42,884 bases of DNA from Candidatus Gastranaerophilales bacterium (GCA_028696075.1 JAQVHS010000014.1:1-42884); one strand, 5' to 3'. Numbered from the stretch's first letter, positions 1 through 7,143 are shown. Notes: generated by a model not told the origin, from the sequence alone. Program-made: numbers and translations.

Positions 1-38
1 TAGTGTTCGGGTGAACACATTAATATTTTTTCTGCCAT
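1..38 (-). CDS. Amidinotransferase/arginine dihydrolase-like protein, 5' fragment
   Basis: Only the first 12 codons lie in the window (MAEKILMCSPEH), reading leftwards off the edge. The ILMCSPEHY-type start is what I know from the guanidino-group-modifying family that includes dimethylarginine dimethylaminohydrolase and the cyanobacterial arginine dihydrolase ArgZ/AgrE, where an MCPPDxY-like motif begins the catalytic domain. The start codon lies 2 nt after the stop of the small LOR/SDH-type gene, so the two are probably one transcript and coupled in translation. In cyanobacterial AgrE the two domains are fused, which supports the call. The assignment rests on a very short stretch; the missing C-terminal part would settle it. 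Confidence 0.5.
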   Translation of the reverse strand, partial: MAEKILMCSPEH

Positions 39-40
39 AA

Positions 41-268
41 TTAGTTTTCCGTTGCACCTTGTTTTGTCGCTAGTTCTAATGCTTCTTTCATTTTTGCTTC
101 GTCATCTGTTTCGATTACAAAATCTGCAGAAGAAATATCTTCTCTTTTTCTGCCAACTTCTACTTTTGTGGCATAACATTCTATTCCAAGTGCGTTAATT
201 TGATCTAATAGCTTTGATAGTACCAACGAATCAATAATATGTCCTCTCAATTTCAATGTTTTTTGCAT
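41..268 (-). CDS. Stand-alone LOR/SDH N-terminal-like domain protein (75 aa)
   Basis: The start (KLRGHIIDSLVLSKLLDQI) matches my memory of the conserved N-terminal region of LOR/SDH-type bifunctional enzymes (TIGR00300-like, ornithine cyclodeaminase/arginine dihydrolase architectures), where RGHIIDS is the hallmark. It is followed by an alternating strand/helix pattern consistent with a small alpha-beta domain. Here the domain is a complete 75-residue protein with its own stop, not the front of a long enzyme. An SD-like GAGAGG (275-280) precedes the ATG. It lies directly upstream of the amidinotransferase-type gene, so a role in arginine/ornithine metabolism, perhaps as a regulatory or ligand-binding subunit, is inferred. 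Confidence 0.6.
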   Translation of the reverse strand: MQKTLKLRGHIIDSLVLSKLLDQINALGIECYATKVEVGRKREDISSADFVIETDDEAKMKEALELATKQGATEN

Positions 269-290
269 AATTTACCTCTCTTCTGTTTTT

Positions 291-314
291 ATTATACGGG
301 CTAAAACCGTTTTA
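291..314 (-). promoter_or_regulatory. Putative promoter with palindrome in the spacer
   Basis: On the minus strand a perfect TATAAT (291-296) lies about 15 nt before the SD of the 75-aa gene. The region where the spacer would lie holds the 13-bp palindrome TAAAACCGTTTTA (302-314), a possible repressor site. No good -35 hexamer is visible. Confidence 0.35.
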
Positions 315-402
315 AAAAAGTTTATTAACAAATTCTTTATACTTATATTTAGATTGGAAATTTTCTACTACATTGAGATTTAATTTTAACCAAATCTACA
401 CC

Positions 403-495
403 CTGGATTGCTTCGCTACCGCTCGTAATGACAGTTTTGCAAATTAAATACATAAGCGACAACAATAAAGGTGCCTTTGGCACTCGCAAAGACAG
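403..495. repeat. Copies of the dispersed GGATTGCTT/CGCAAAGACAG hairpin repeat
   Basis: Two pieces of the dispersed repeat seen again at 29945-29975. Positions 403-434 begin CTGGATTGCTTCGCTAC and end TAATGACAG. Positions 484-495 carry TCGCAAAGACAG just after a GTGCC-TTT-GGCAC hairpin (471-483). The second piece stops exactly at the stop codon of the pilin-like gene (496), so this element forms that gene's 3' flank. No coding potential is supported between 269 and 495. Confidence 0.6.
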
Positions 496-1209
496 CTATT
501 TAACCATCTCAGCTTCTAAGCTTCTCATTTTATGCAGATACTCCATATTCCCGCGTTCAATTACCCATCTTGCGCAGCTAAAACCACTTGAAGATATACT
601 TCTGCAATAACTGTTATGTGAAAATAACATTCCCGGAGAATTTCCGCCAAGAGGTATAATACCTTTTTCGGTTAATCCAAAATAAAAACAATCTTTTCCA
701 TTTTGGTTAGGCGGTTTAGCACCATTTATATCCGCCATAATTATTGCACAAGTTGAAGGATTTGAAATATAAGAGTCTAACGAACAAGTTGCATCTGTAC
801 TAAAGGTCAAAAGGGCAACGCCATCTATTAATAATAATTTATCCCAATTTATTTTATATAATGACCCCCAAGTAGAGATTTCTCGTCCGTCCAGATATTT
901 GTAATTTCCATCATAAAAGCAACAATGCTGAAATACTCCACCAGTATCCGCTAATTTTAAAAAAGGTCTTAATTCTCTTAAATAATAAGTATTATTTGTC
1001 CAAGTGCTTGGTGAGCCGTTTTCAACCACAGCAAGTTGATATGCTTGTTGCAAAATAGAATAAGTTTTTTTTAATTTAGTTATGGTTTCTCTTTCTTCCC
1101 AAGATTGCAAAAGGCTCGGAATAGTTGTCATAGCAAGTACACCTATAACCAGCAATGTTATCAAAACTTCTGCTAATGTAAATGCTTTTGTATTTTCTCC
1201 TTTATTCAT
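496..1209 (-). CDS. Type IV pilin-like / type II secretion pseudopilin-like protein
   Basis: A 237-residue protein with a class III (prepilin peptidase) leader: a short charged N-terminus, then KA before FTLAEVLITLLVIGVLAM, with Phe at +1 and Glu at +5 followed by a hydrophobic helix of about 20 residues. The rest is a soluble domain with several Cys (HCCFYDG, DATCS, STCAI, DCFYFG, YCRS, FSCARW), suggesting disulphides outside the membrane. A MADINGAKPPNQNGKDCF segment resembles the D-x-N-G-x-K-x-P-N motif common in minor pilin-like proteins of Gastranaerophilales. It is monocistronic here. The exact filament (pilus, competence or secretion) cannot be told. An SD-like AAAGGAG lies just inside the ORF after the ATG, so the start is not strongly supported. 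Confidence 0.8.
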   Translation of the reverse strand: MNKGENTKAFTLAEVLITLLVIGVLAMTTIPSLLQSWEERETITKLKKTYSILQQAYQLAVVENGSPSTWTNNTYYLRELRPFLKLADTGGVFQHCCFYDGNYKYLDGREISTWGSLYKINWDKLLLIDGVALLTFSTDATCSLDSYISNPSTCAIIMADINGAKPPNQNGKDCFYFGLTEKGIIPLGGNSPGMLFSHNSYCRSISSSGFSCARWVIERGNMEYLHKMRSLEAEMVK

Positions 1210-1262
1210 AGTTTTTATTTTAGCAGAGTTTTTATAAAGGATAAAGTTTTAATATCTTCAGC

Positions 1263-2309
1263 TTAAAAATATTTATCCACGGCAAATTTAAACTGTTCCA
1301 TAAACAAATTTTTGAAATATTCAAGACTATTATTTTCATAAAAGAGGATAACGGCTTTTTTGTATTCGCTTTCTTTTATGCTTCTGTATGAAAGAGGACA
1401 ATACTCATTTGCAAACAGTATTGCATTTGCCAAAATCCTTCCTGTTCTTTTATTGCCGTCTTCAAAAGGCTGTATATAAGAAATCATTAAAACCGTTATT
1501 AGTGCTTTTGCTATAATATTTTCGGTTTCGTTTATTTTTTTGATAAGTTTTTCCATAGCTTCTTTTATTTGGTGTTTATTATCCAATGGCTTATAATTAG
1601 TACCCACAATTCCCACGGGCGAAGTTCTTAACCCCTTATTAACATTTAAATCGGCGGTTAAAATAATGTGCAATTCTTCAATTTTTTTTAATGTGAGTGT
1701 CTTATAATACCCGCTGTTTTCGAAAATATATTCTAATGCCTTCTTATGATTTAGTATCATAAAAGCTTCCTCTTTTTTGTGCCCTTCCGCTTCAATATTG
1801 TCTTTAACTAAAACTTCTGTATCTAAAAGAGAGTAAGTATTGCCTTCGATTTGAGAAGATTTCCAGCTCAATTCAATAAGAATCCTCTCAAACTCTTTTC
1901 TTAAAACAGCAGGGCTTAATTTACCAATTTTTTCCCTGTAAATACCGTTAATTTTTTCCAGTTGTAAAATTTCTTGTGAATTAAATATCTTCTTTAATTT
2001 TGTAAATATATCAAAGTTGAATCGTGTATATTTTATTTTTCTTGTATCTGTATCTTCGTTAAAATAATCGGTAACGTTATATTTTCTTAAAAGCTCATTT
2101 GATTGGGCAGGGTGATATGCAATGCTTCTTGCTTTTCCCGATTTTTTTATTAAATTGTTTTTTAACAGTGCTTCTAAATCTCTGATTATTGTAACTTTGG
2201 AGATTTTTTCATCAACAGAGTTAATATAATTTTCAACTTCTGCTCTTTTAACAGATTGATTTTCGTTTATGAAATCAAAAATTTTAGACTGACGTTTAGT
2301 AAGTTGCAT
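1263..2309 (-). CDS. HTH-Fic family protein with Gln replacing the catalytic His
   Basis: A 348-residue protein. Residues 1-65 look like a winged helix-turn-helix (DeoR/MarR-like: LTKRQSKIFDFINEN, KVTIIRDLEALLKNNLIKK). The C-terminal two thirds are a Fic domain, whose family usually transfers AMP to target hydroxyls. The Fic signature reads IQPFEDGNKRTGR (from residue 279), with Gln280 where HPFxDGNxR normally has the catalytic His. The autoinhibitory alpha-inh motif SSQIEGN (151-157, S-x-x-x-E-G) is intact and N-terminal, as in class II Fic proteins. The gene is divergent from rocD, and two 17-bp direct repeats lie between them, fitting autoregulation. It may be a DNA-binding regulator with a dead or altered Fic domain. 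This QPF variant may also be a natural subgroup. Confidence 0.85.
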   Translation of the reverse strand: MQLTKRQSKIFDFINENQSVKRAEVENYINSVDEKISKVTIIRDLEALLKNNLIKKSGKARSIAYHPAQSNELLRKYNVTDYFNEDTDTRKIKYTRFNFDIFTKLKKIFNSQEILQLEKINGIYREKIGKLSPAVLRKEFERILIELSWKSSQIEGNTYSLLDTEVLVKDNIEAEGHKKEEAFMILNHKKALEYIFENSGYYKTLTLKKIEELHIILTADLNVNKGLRTSPVGIVGTNYKPLDNKHQIKEAMEKLIKKINETENIIAKALITVLMISYIQPFEDGNKRTGRILANAILFANEYCPLSYRSIKESEYKKAVILFYENNSLEYFKNLFMEQFKFAVDKYF

Positions 2310-2319
2310 AGAAAATGCC

Positions 2320-2358
2320 TTGTATTATCGTATCATTGTTATTGTATTATCGTATCAT
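2320..2358. promoter_or_regulatory. Tandem 17-bp direct repeat operator between fic and rocD
   Basis: TTGTATTATCGTATCAT occurs identically at 2320-2336 and 2342-2358, a 22-bp period (about two helical turns). The first copy begins 10 bp upstream of the Fic gene start. A TATCG/CGATA inverted pair (TATCG inside the second copy, CGATA just after it) may extend the site. The likely ligand is the winged-helix domain of the adjacent Fic protein. Confidence 0.6.
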
Positions 2359-2430
2359 ATTGAAACGATAAGTTCAAGCTTTTGCCAAAGATGTGCTATA
2401 ATCAGGTTGCAAAGTTACCGGAGAGATAAA

Positions 2431-3621
2431 ATGAAGGCGCAGGATTATATAGAGTTAGAAAAACACTACGGTGTAAGCAATTATAAACCGCTTGATGTTG
2501 TTGTAGAAAAGGCTTCAGGAGTTTGGGTTTATGACGTCGAAGGCAAAAAATACTTAGACTGCCTGAGTGCTTATTCAGCTGTTAATCAGGGACATTGCCA
2601 CCCCAAAATCATGCAGGCGATGACAGAGCAGGCGCAAAAAGTTACTTTAACCTCAAGAGCCTTTAGAAACAATAAATTGCCGGAATATTACGAAAAAATC
2701 TCTAAACTGACAGGCTTTGAGAAAATTCTTCCTATGAACAGCGGTGCGGAAGCTGTTGAAACGGCAATCAAAACCGCCCGAAAATGGGGATATCAAAAAA
2801 AAGGAATAAGCGAAAACAACGCTGAAATCATAGTATGTTCAGAAAATTTCCACGGCAGAACAAGTACTATAGTGAGTTTTTCTACTGATGAAGGGGCAAG
2901 AAAAGAATTCGGACCTTTCATGCCGGGGTTTAAAATCGCACAGTACGGCGACTTAAAAGCAATAGAAAACCTTATAAACGAAAACACCGCAGCTGTTATG
3001 CTTGAACCTATCCAGGGCGAAGCCGGTATAAAAATCCCGCCGGAAGGGTATTTAAAAAGTATCAGAGAACTTTGCAGCAAGAATAATATTCTTATGATTT
3101 TGGATGAAATTCAAACCGGATTTGGCAGAACAGGCAAAATGTTTGCATTTGAACATGAAGGTATAAGACCTGATATGGTAACGGTCGGCAAAGCGTTATC
3201 AGGCGGATTTTATCCGATTTCAGCGGTTTTAGCCGACAAAGATGTTTTGGATATCTACAAACCCGGCGAACATGGTTCAACCTTTGGCGGAAATCCTTTG
3301 GCTGCAGCTATTGCTATGGCGGCATTAGATGTTGTTGTGGAAGAAAATCTGATTGAAAAATCCAAAGAACTCGGTGAATACTTTATAAGCAAACTTAAAG
3401 AAATACGCTCCGATGCCATTAAAGAAATCAGAGGCAGAGGGCTTTTTATAGCGATAGAGTTAAATACTTTAGCCCGTCCTTACTGCGAAAGACTGTTTAA
3501 AGAATACGGGATTTTGGTCAAAGAAACCCACGAAAACATCATTCGTATAGCCCCTCCTTTAGTGATTACAAAAGACGAAATAGACTTTGCGATTAAAGCT
3601 TTTAAAGAAGTTTTTGAATAG
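2431..3621 (+). CDS. rocD: Ornithine--oxo-acid aminotransferase
   Basis: A 396-residue PLP-dependent class III aminotransferase converting ornithine plus 2-oxoglutarate to glutamate-5-semialdehyde plus glutamate. Family motifs are in order: LPMNSGAEAVETAIKTARKW, EPIQGEAGI, DEIQTGFGRTGK, and the PLP-lysine stretch VGKALSGGFYP. The length is normal for RocD. The start at 2431 is chosen because SD GGAGAG (2420-2425) precedes it and homology begins there; an in-frame upstream extension to 2320 runs through the operator repeats and is not believed. A TATAAT at 2397-2402 suits a transcript start shortly before the SD. Related acetylornithine aminotransferases are the main alternative, but YELEKHYGVSNYKPL-type N-termini favour RocD. 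Ornithine could come from the arginine-handling genes at the left edge. Confidence 0.88.
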   Translation: MKAQDYIELEKHYGVSNYKPLDVVVEKASGVWVYDVEGKKYLDCLSAYSAVNQGHCHPKIMQAMTEQAQKVTLTSRAFRNNKLPEYYEKISKLTGFEKILPMNSGAEAVETAIKTARKWGYQKKGISENNAEIIVCSENFHGRTSTIVSFSTDEGARKEFGPFMPGFKIAQYGDLKAIENLINENTAAVMLEPIQGEAGIKIPPEGYLKSIRELCSKNNILMILDEIQTGFGRTGKMFAFEHEGIRPDMVTVGKALSGGFYPISAVLADKDVLDIYKPGEHGSTFGGNPLAAAIAMAALDVVVEENLIEKSKELGEYFISKLKEIRSDAIKEIRGRGLFIAIELNTLARPYCERLFKEYGILVKETHENIIRIAPPLVITKDEIDFAIKAFKEVFE

Positions 3622-3642
3622 AAATATAACATACATTAGTTA

Positions 3643-3837
3643 TTACTTTAAAAATTTCCTTGTTCTTTCAATTTTATTGAATATACCGGTAAGTTTTTTC
3701 GTTGCTATTTCCAATAATACATTTGAGGGGTAAGAACTTTGTTCTAAGTAAGATAAAGCATTTAAAACAGCATTTACTTCAAGAATTTTTTCTGATATTA
3801 ATTGGTTTGTTTTTACAAGAAAATTTTTTCTATTCAT
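3643..3837 (-). CDS. Small helical protein divergent from an HTH regulator (64 aa)
   Basis: Not recognised. It is a mostly helical, basic 64-residue protein (VKTNQLISEKILEVNAVLNA, then a second helix ending IERTRKFLK). A good SD (GGAAG, 7 nt before ATG on the minus strand) supports translation. It is divergent from the HTH gene at 3971 across a 133-bp AT-rich region full of TAGCTTAATA-type sites, so it is likely controlled by that regulator. The two-gene divergent layout resembles small phage-like or toxin-antitoxin-like modules, but there is no sequence evidence of toxicity. Confidence 0.55.
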   Translation of the reverse strand: MNRKNFLVKTNQLISEKILEVNAVLNALSYLEQSSYPSNVLLEIATKKLTGIFNKIERTRKFLK

Positions 3838-3874
3838 TCTTATACTTCCTTTTGTTAAGTTATATTTCCGAAAA

Positions 3875-3963
3875 TAGCTTAATATCGCTATTATTAGTCT
3901 TATTAAGCTTTAATAATATATTAAATAGCTTTATTTGTCAATTGATAGCTTAATAATTATAAT
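3875..3963. promoter_or_regulatory. Divergent promoter region with repeated TAGCTTAATA operators
   Basis: Plus-strand promoter: TTGTCA (3935-3940), 17-bp spacer, TATAAT (3958-3963). The ATG of the HTH gene (3971) starts 7 nt after the -10, so the mRNA would be leaderless; no SD precedes the ATG. TAGCTTAATA occurs at 3875-3884 and 3946-3955, the second inside the promoter spacer. Variants lie at 3926-3935 (TAGCTTTATT) and as an imperfect palindrome around AAGCTT at 3901-3915. Binding at 3946-3955 would block RNA polymerase, fitting autorepression. Confidence 0.6.
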
Positions 3964-3970
3964 TATAGAC

Positions 3971-4186
3971 ATGAATTTAAAAGCCAGAGAACAAATAAAA
4001 TCATTACTTGCGCAAGAAGATTTAATGATGAAAGAACTTGCTATTGAGTTGGGTAAAGCACTCAATAAAAGTTATACGCTTGATAACTTATCTAAAAAAT
4101 TAAGAAACGGTTCTATTCCATATAATCAGGTTGCTTTAATTGCAGATATTTTGGGATATAAAATAAAATTCGAAAAAGAAGAATAA
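3971..4186 (+). CDS. Small Xre-like helix-turn-helix protein
   Basis: A 71-residue DNA-binding protein. MKELAIELGKALNKSYTLDN followed by LSKKLRNGSIPYNQVALIAD reads as two helices, a longer inserted turn and a recognition helix, then ADILGYKIKFEKEE, a typical C-terminus of small Xre-like regulators in low-GC bacteria. The start at 3971 is preferred over an in-frame start at 3935 because the promoter -10 (3958-3963) lies between them. It is probably translated from a leaderless mRNA. It ends 2 nt before the stop of the convergent LdpA-like gene. It is likely a repressor of itself and the divergent 64-aa gene. Confidence 0.75.
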   Translation: MNLKAREQIKSLLAQEDLMMKELAIELGKALNKSYTLDNLSKKLRNGSIPYNQVALIADILGYKIKFEKEE

Positions 4187-4188
4187 TT

Positions 4189-5127
4189 TTACTTCTCCAA
4201 TTCTTTAACCAGGTTTTTGGCAATTTCAACGGCAGGCAATAGCTTGGGCTTGGATTTGCCCGCTAGTACATAATCTTTTATCAATAATCTTGCATAAGTG
4301 CCTAACGCTATACCGTCAAGTTTCAGCCCTTGCTGCCCGGCAAGTTTCATTGTTTTGCTGTTTGTGCCGCCTGAAGCGATAAGTATAATATCTGATATAT
4401 TTTGAAAGTTTTTGCATTCTTCAATTGCCTTTTGCGTTGTTTCTTCTCTATTGTCAAATCCGCTCATTGAGCTGCCGTCAGCTTGTACTATCAACTTTTG
4501 GGGGGCAATTATTTGTTTTACTTTTTCTATTATTTCAATTTTTTCCGCAGGAGTTTGAGAAGAACTTATACAAATTCCGATTTCACCGTCAAAATTGTCC
4601 TTTAAAAACTCAAAACATTCCGCCAAATCGGCGTTTTTGCCGTTAGTATGGATTTCAATGTAATTAACGCTTTTTGTCGGTATTTCTTTGAACTGTTCTT
4701 CAAAGGTTTTTGCATTGTCCTTTAATTTAATTGCGTTTTTAGGGCAGACTTTAACGCAAACTCCGCAGCCGATGCAGCTTTTTTCATCTACCTTAATATT
4801 GTGTGTTATAGCTTTATGCGGGCATTTTTTGACACATTTTTTGCATTGAACGCATTTATCTTTATTAATATGGGCGGTTTTGCTATGCACATCATCGCTT
4901 AGTGTTATGCTTGCGCATATATGAAAATCTTTATCAGGATAAATCTTTTCCAGGATTTTTTTAGTCTTTTTAATTATTTTTTTATCCGCACCAGTATCAA
5001 ATACCCTCACTCCCGCAAGAGCGTAGACCTTTACGGTTTTTTTTATTCTTTTTGGGTTTTGGTTATTTGCACCCAAAATAATCTTGATGTTTTTTTGCGA
5101 AAAAATATTGCTCATATTATCAAGCAT
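4189..5127 (-). CDS. ldpA: LdpA-like two-[4Fe-4S] protein
   Basis: A 312-residue protein. The N-terminus (IKIILGANNQNPKRIKKTVK then VYALAGVRVFDTGADKKII) matches my memory of cyanobacterial LdpA, whose start reads FKLICGASFQD...LAYALAGADCIDVAADP. Two 4Fe-4S motifs follow: Cys92/95/98/102 (CVQCKKCVKKCP) and Cys118/121/124/128 (CIGCGVCVKVCP). The C-terminal half (VQADGSSMSGFDNREETTQK, ILIASGGTNSKTMKLAGQQG) fits the LdpA C-terminal domain, a TIM-barrel-like fold also hinted at by the YALAGV segment. In Synechococcus, LdpA senses redox state and modulates the circadian period. Here no clock or photosynthesis gene is nearby, so the ancestral role may be redox sensing. No clear SD precedes the ATG. 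It probably follows the 94-aa gene in one transcript. Confidence 0.72.
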   Translation of the reverse strand: MLDNMSNIFSQKNIKIILGANNQNPKRIKKTVKVYALAGVRVFDTGADKKIIKKTKKILEKIYPDKDFHICASITLSDDVHSKTAHINKDKCVQCKKCVKKCPHKAITHNIKVDEKSCIGCGVCVKVCPKNAIKLKDNAKTFEEQFKEIPTKSVNYIEIHTNGKNADLAECFEFLKDNFDGEIGICISSSQTPAEKIEIIEKVKQIIAPQKLIVQADGSSMSGFDNREETTQKAIEECKNFQNISDIILIASGGTNSKTMKLAGQQGLKLDGIALGTYARLLIKDYVLAGKSKPKLLPAVEIAKNLVKELEK

Positions 5128-5157
5128 AACACAATTATTTCACGTAAGACATCAGTA

Positions 5158-5442
5158 TTAAGCTTTTAAGGAATTCTTTTTAAGTTTGTAGGCCACTGCA
5201 TCAACAAGCAATTGGAAGTTCGGCGAATTTTTAATTGAAGGTGAGAATTCTTTAACCAAAGCTTCTTCAATAATGGTATTCAGCTGTTCCGTTGCAGATA
5301 CTTTATTTTCAGGTTCTTCACAAATCAAGTCAATATATTTTGATTTATTTGAGTAGTCTTTAATCCCTGAATACAAGAACAGCTTGTATTTAGCGCTTGA
5401 ACTATTTATATTTTTTACGTATTTAAAATTACGCTTAGCCAT
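5158..5442 (-). CDS. Hypothetical 94-aa protein upstream of ldpA
   Basis: Not recognised. A lysine-rich 94-residue soluble protein with no membrane segment: a basic N-terminus (MAKRNFKYVKNINSSSAKYK), an acidic middle (DLICEEPENKVSATEQLNTI) and helical C-terminus. It lies 30 nt before the LdpA-like gene on the same strand, suggesting co-transcription. Its SD is weak (AAGAG). It may belong to a small lineage-specific family. Confidence 0.55.
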   Translation of the reverse strand: MAKRNFKYVKNINSSSAKYKLFLYSGIKDYSNKSKYIDLICEEPENKVSATEQLNTIIEEALVKEFSPSIKNSPNFQLLVDAVAYKLKKNSLKA

Positions 5443-5645
5443 TTTTCATTACTCTTTTTTAGTTACATTTATATTAAATAATAACATAAAATTTTTTGCC
5501 TGTTTATTAACAATATTTTACAATTCATGCAACTTAATTAATCCGACATGTAGCAGGTGTCTTAAAATTATTTTTTGTAAAATCATACGCTTAAAGTAAG
5601 CCAAATCCCCAAACTTATGTTTTAATAGTTAAAGACTTTATTTTT

Positions 5646-6092
5646 ATGGTTAAAATTATGATTTTAAATACAACAAAATTCGGCGAGGTCGAAGTTAACG
5701 AAGATTATATATTTGATTTTGTAGAGCCTATTTTAGGATATGAAGATTTAAAGAAGTTTGCGCTGGTGGATTATGACAATGATTCCCCGTTCAAATGGCT
5801 TCAATCAATTGAAAACCTTGAACTGGCATTGCCTGTTACTATCCCTGCTTTTTTCGGAATTAATTATCAGTTCACAATCCCCGATGAAAAAGTAGCATTG
5901 CTTCAGGCAGGAAATGCTGATGATATTTTATCTTTAAATATAACAAATATTCCGAAAGGTCAGCCCCAAGAAGCCACTGTTAATTTAGTAGCGCCTATAG
6001 TAGTAAACATTAATAATAAAAAAGCTATGCAACTGGTACTTAGCAATACGGATTTCTCGGTAAAGCATAAACTTTTTGCTTCAAAGGAGTAA
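5646..6092 (+). CDS. fliW: Flagellar assembly factor / CsrA antagonist FliW
   Basis: A 148-residue FliW. In Bacillus, FliW binds flagellin and, when flagellin is exported, binds and inhibits CsrA allosterically. Family features: [12 protein letters not shown] at the start, [20 protein letters not shown], the [11 protein letters not shown] segment, [20 protein letters not shown] and a C-terminal [14 protein letters not shown]. It ends 2 nt before csrA, the classical arrangement. The start could be the ATG at 5646 or the one at 5658; neither has a clear SD. Confidence 0.9.
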   Translation: MVKIMILNTTKFGEVEVNEDYIFDFVEPILGYEDLKKFALVDYDNDSPFKWLQSIENLELALPVTIPAFFGINYQFTIPDEKVALLQAGNADDILSLNITNIPKGQPQEATVNLVAPIVVNINNKKAMQLVLSNTDFSVKHKLFASKE

Positions 6093-6094
6093 AA

Positions 6095-6394
6095 ATGCTT
6101 GTATTAAGTAGAAAAACAGGACAAAAAATTATAATAAATGACGATATAGAAGTTGTTGTACTTGAAGTAAAAGGCGACACCGTCAAGCTTGGCATCGAAG
6201 CTCCGCGCAATGTTACTATATACAGACATGAAATTTATGAAGAAATTAAGCAGGAAAACCTCAAAACTGCCAATCAAACAAGCCTTGATGATATCTCAGT
6301 GGCAATCGATATGCTTAAAACGGGCTTGAAAATTAATGATTCAATGTCTGATAAATTAAACAAAATTACCGTAAAAAAGCCGAAAGATGAATAA
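6095..6394 (+). CDS. csrA: Carbon storage/translational regulator CsrA with C-terminal extension
   Basis: CsrA homodimers bind GGA motifs in mRNA leaders and usually repress translation. The canonical part is complete: [40 protein letters not shown] and [12 protein letters not shown], including the RNA-binding Arg in the first and last strands. The protein is 99 residues, about 30-40 longer than usual, with a helical extension from about residue 60 ([20 protein letters not shown]). SD AAGGAG sits just before the ATG. Coupled with fliW and overlapping the next gene by 8 nt. The extension could mediate FliW or partner contacts; that is inference. Confidence 0.95.
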   Translation: MLVLSRKTGQKIIINDDIEVVVLEVKGDTVKLGIEAPRNVTIYRHEIYEEIKQENLKTANQTSLDDISVAIDMLKTGLKINDSMSDKLNKITVKKPKDE

Positions 6395-7097
6395 ACAAGA
6401 GCAAATCAATTTTTTGCAAACGTTAATTTTTAAAGAAAAAGATTTCTTACATGCCATGGATTTTATAGAGGAATCTGCTTTTTCCGGTGAAAATGATTTT
6501 TTAGAATTTAAAGCACATATCTTCTTCGGGCTAAAAGAGTATGACAAAGCAGCGGATTTGTTTTACCGGGTGAAAAAATTTTACCATGCTTCTTATGCAC
6601 TGCTGCTAAATCATGACCCGCAAAAAGCTTATGAAATAATCCAGCTGGCTGACGTATCAGGCGCCGCACTTTGGCAAAAAACAATGTGCGAATTATTTAC
6701 CTCCGAAATTAAAACCATACCGGGCTATATGCAGATAAAATGTTTTTTGGAAAAAGATTTATCGCTTTTTATAAAATTAGGGCTGATTGACTATATTCAG
6801 AAGCTTTTAGACTATAATGAACTGTTTTTTGACATTAACCCCGAATCCTATAAAATTTTTGCAAAAGCTTTTTTGTACAATAATTATCCTGACTTGGCAT
6901 TCGAGTTTTTGCAAAGAGCTTTGGACTTTACCCAAAAAGACCCCGAAATTTATTATTTGCACGGGCTTTACTGTATTGACAGAGGAGAAATACAAGATGC
7001 CAAGCGTTATCTGTCAACCGCACTAGCCCTGAGTAATCACTATCTCCCTGCAAGAGAACTGCTTGAGCAAATCTCAAAAACTATTCTATCGGATTAA
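6387..7097 (+). CDS. TPR-like repeat protein in the fliW-csrA operon
   Basis: A 236-residue helical protein overlapping csrA by 8 nt, so translation is probably coupled. The C-terminal part has clear tetratricopeptide spacing ([60 protein letters not shown]). The N-terminal half holds weaker helical repeats ([20 protein letters not shown]). There is no signal peptide or membrane segment. TPR proteins act as scaffolds; being third in a fliW-csrA operon suggests a partner or chaperone role in the same circuit. A hairpin terminator follows. Confidence 0.75.
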   Translation: MNKQEQINFLQTLIFKEKDFLHAMDFIEESAFSGENDFLEFKAHIFFGLKEYDKAADLFYRVKKFYHASYALLLNHDPQKAYEIIQLADVSGAALWQKTMCELFTSEIKTIPGYMQIKCFLEKDLSLFIKLGLIDYIQKLLDYNELFFDINPESYKIFAKAFLYNNYPDLAFEFLQRALDFTQKDPEIYYLHGLYCIDRGEIQDAKRYLSTALALSNHYLPARELLEQISKTILSD

Positions 7098-7122
7098 ACT
7101 TTTTATGAATGAAAAATAAACA

Positions 7123-7143
7123 AAAAACAACTAAGTTGTTTTT
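7123..7143 (+). terminator. Hairpin terminator after the fliW-csrA-TPR operon
   Basis: AAAAACAAC (7123-7131), loop TAA, GTTGTTTTT (7135-7143). AT-rich but perfectly paired, with the U-rich tail formed by the 3' arm. Confidence 0.6.

Noticed and set aside
428-610. Plus-strand 60-codon open frame
   Set aside because: It begins in the dispersed repeat and is antisense to the pilin-like gene; no SD.
2320-2430. N-terminal extension of RocD to 2320
   Set aside because: It would run through the operator repeats and the TATAAT; the SD at 2420 and family alignment support 2431.
3702-3953. Plus-strand 83-codon hydrophobic open frame
   Set aside because: It is antisense to the better supported 64-aa gene and runs through the operator region; Leu/Ile/Phe richness comes from AT-rich antisense.
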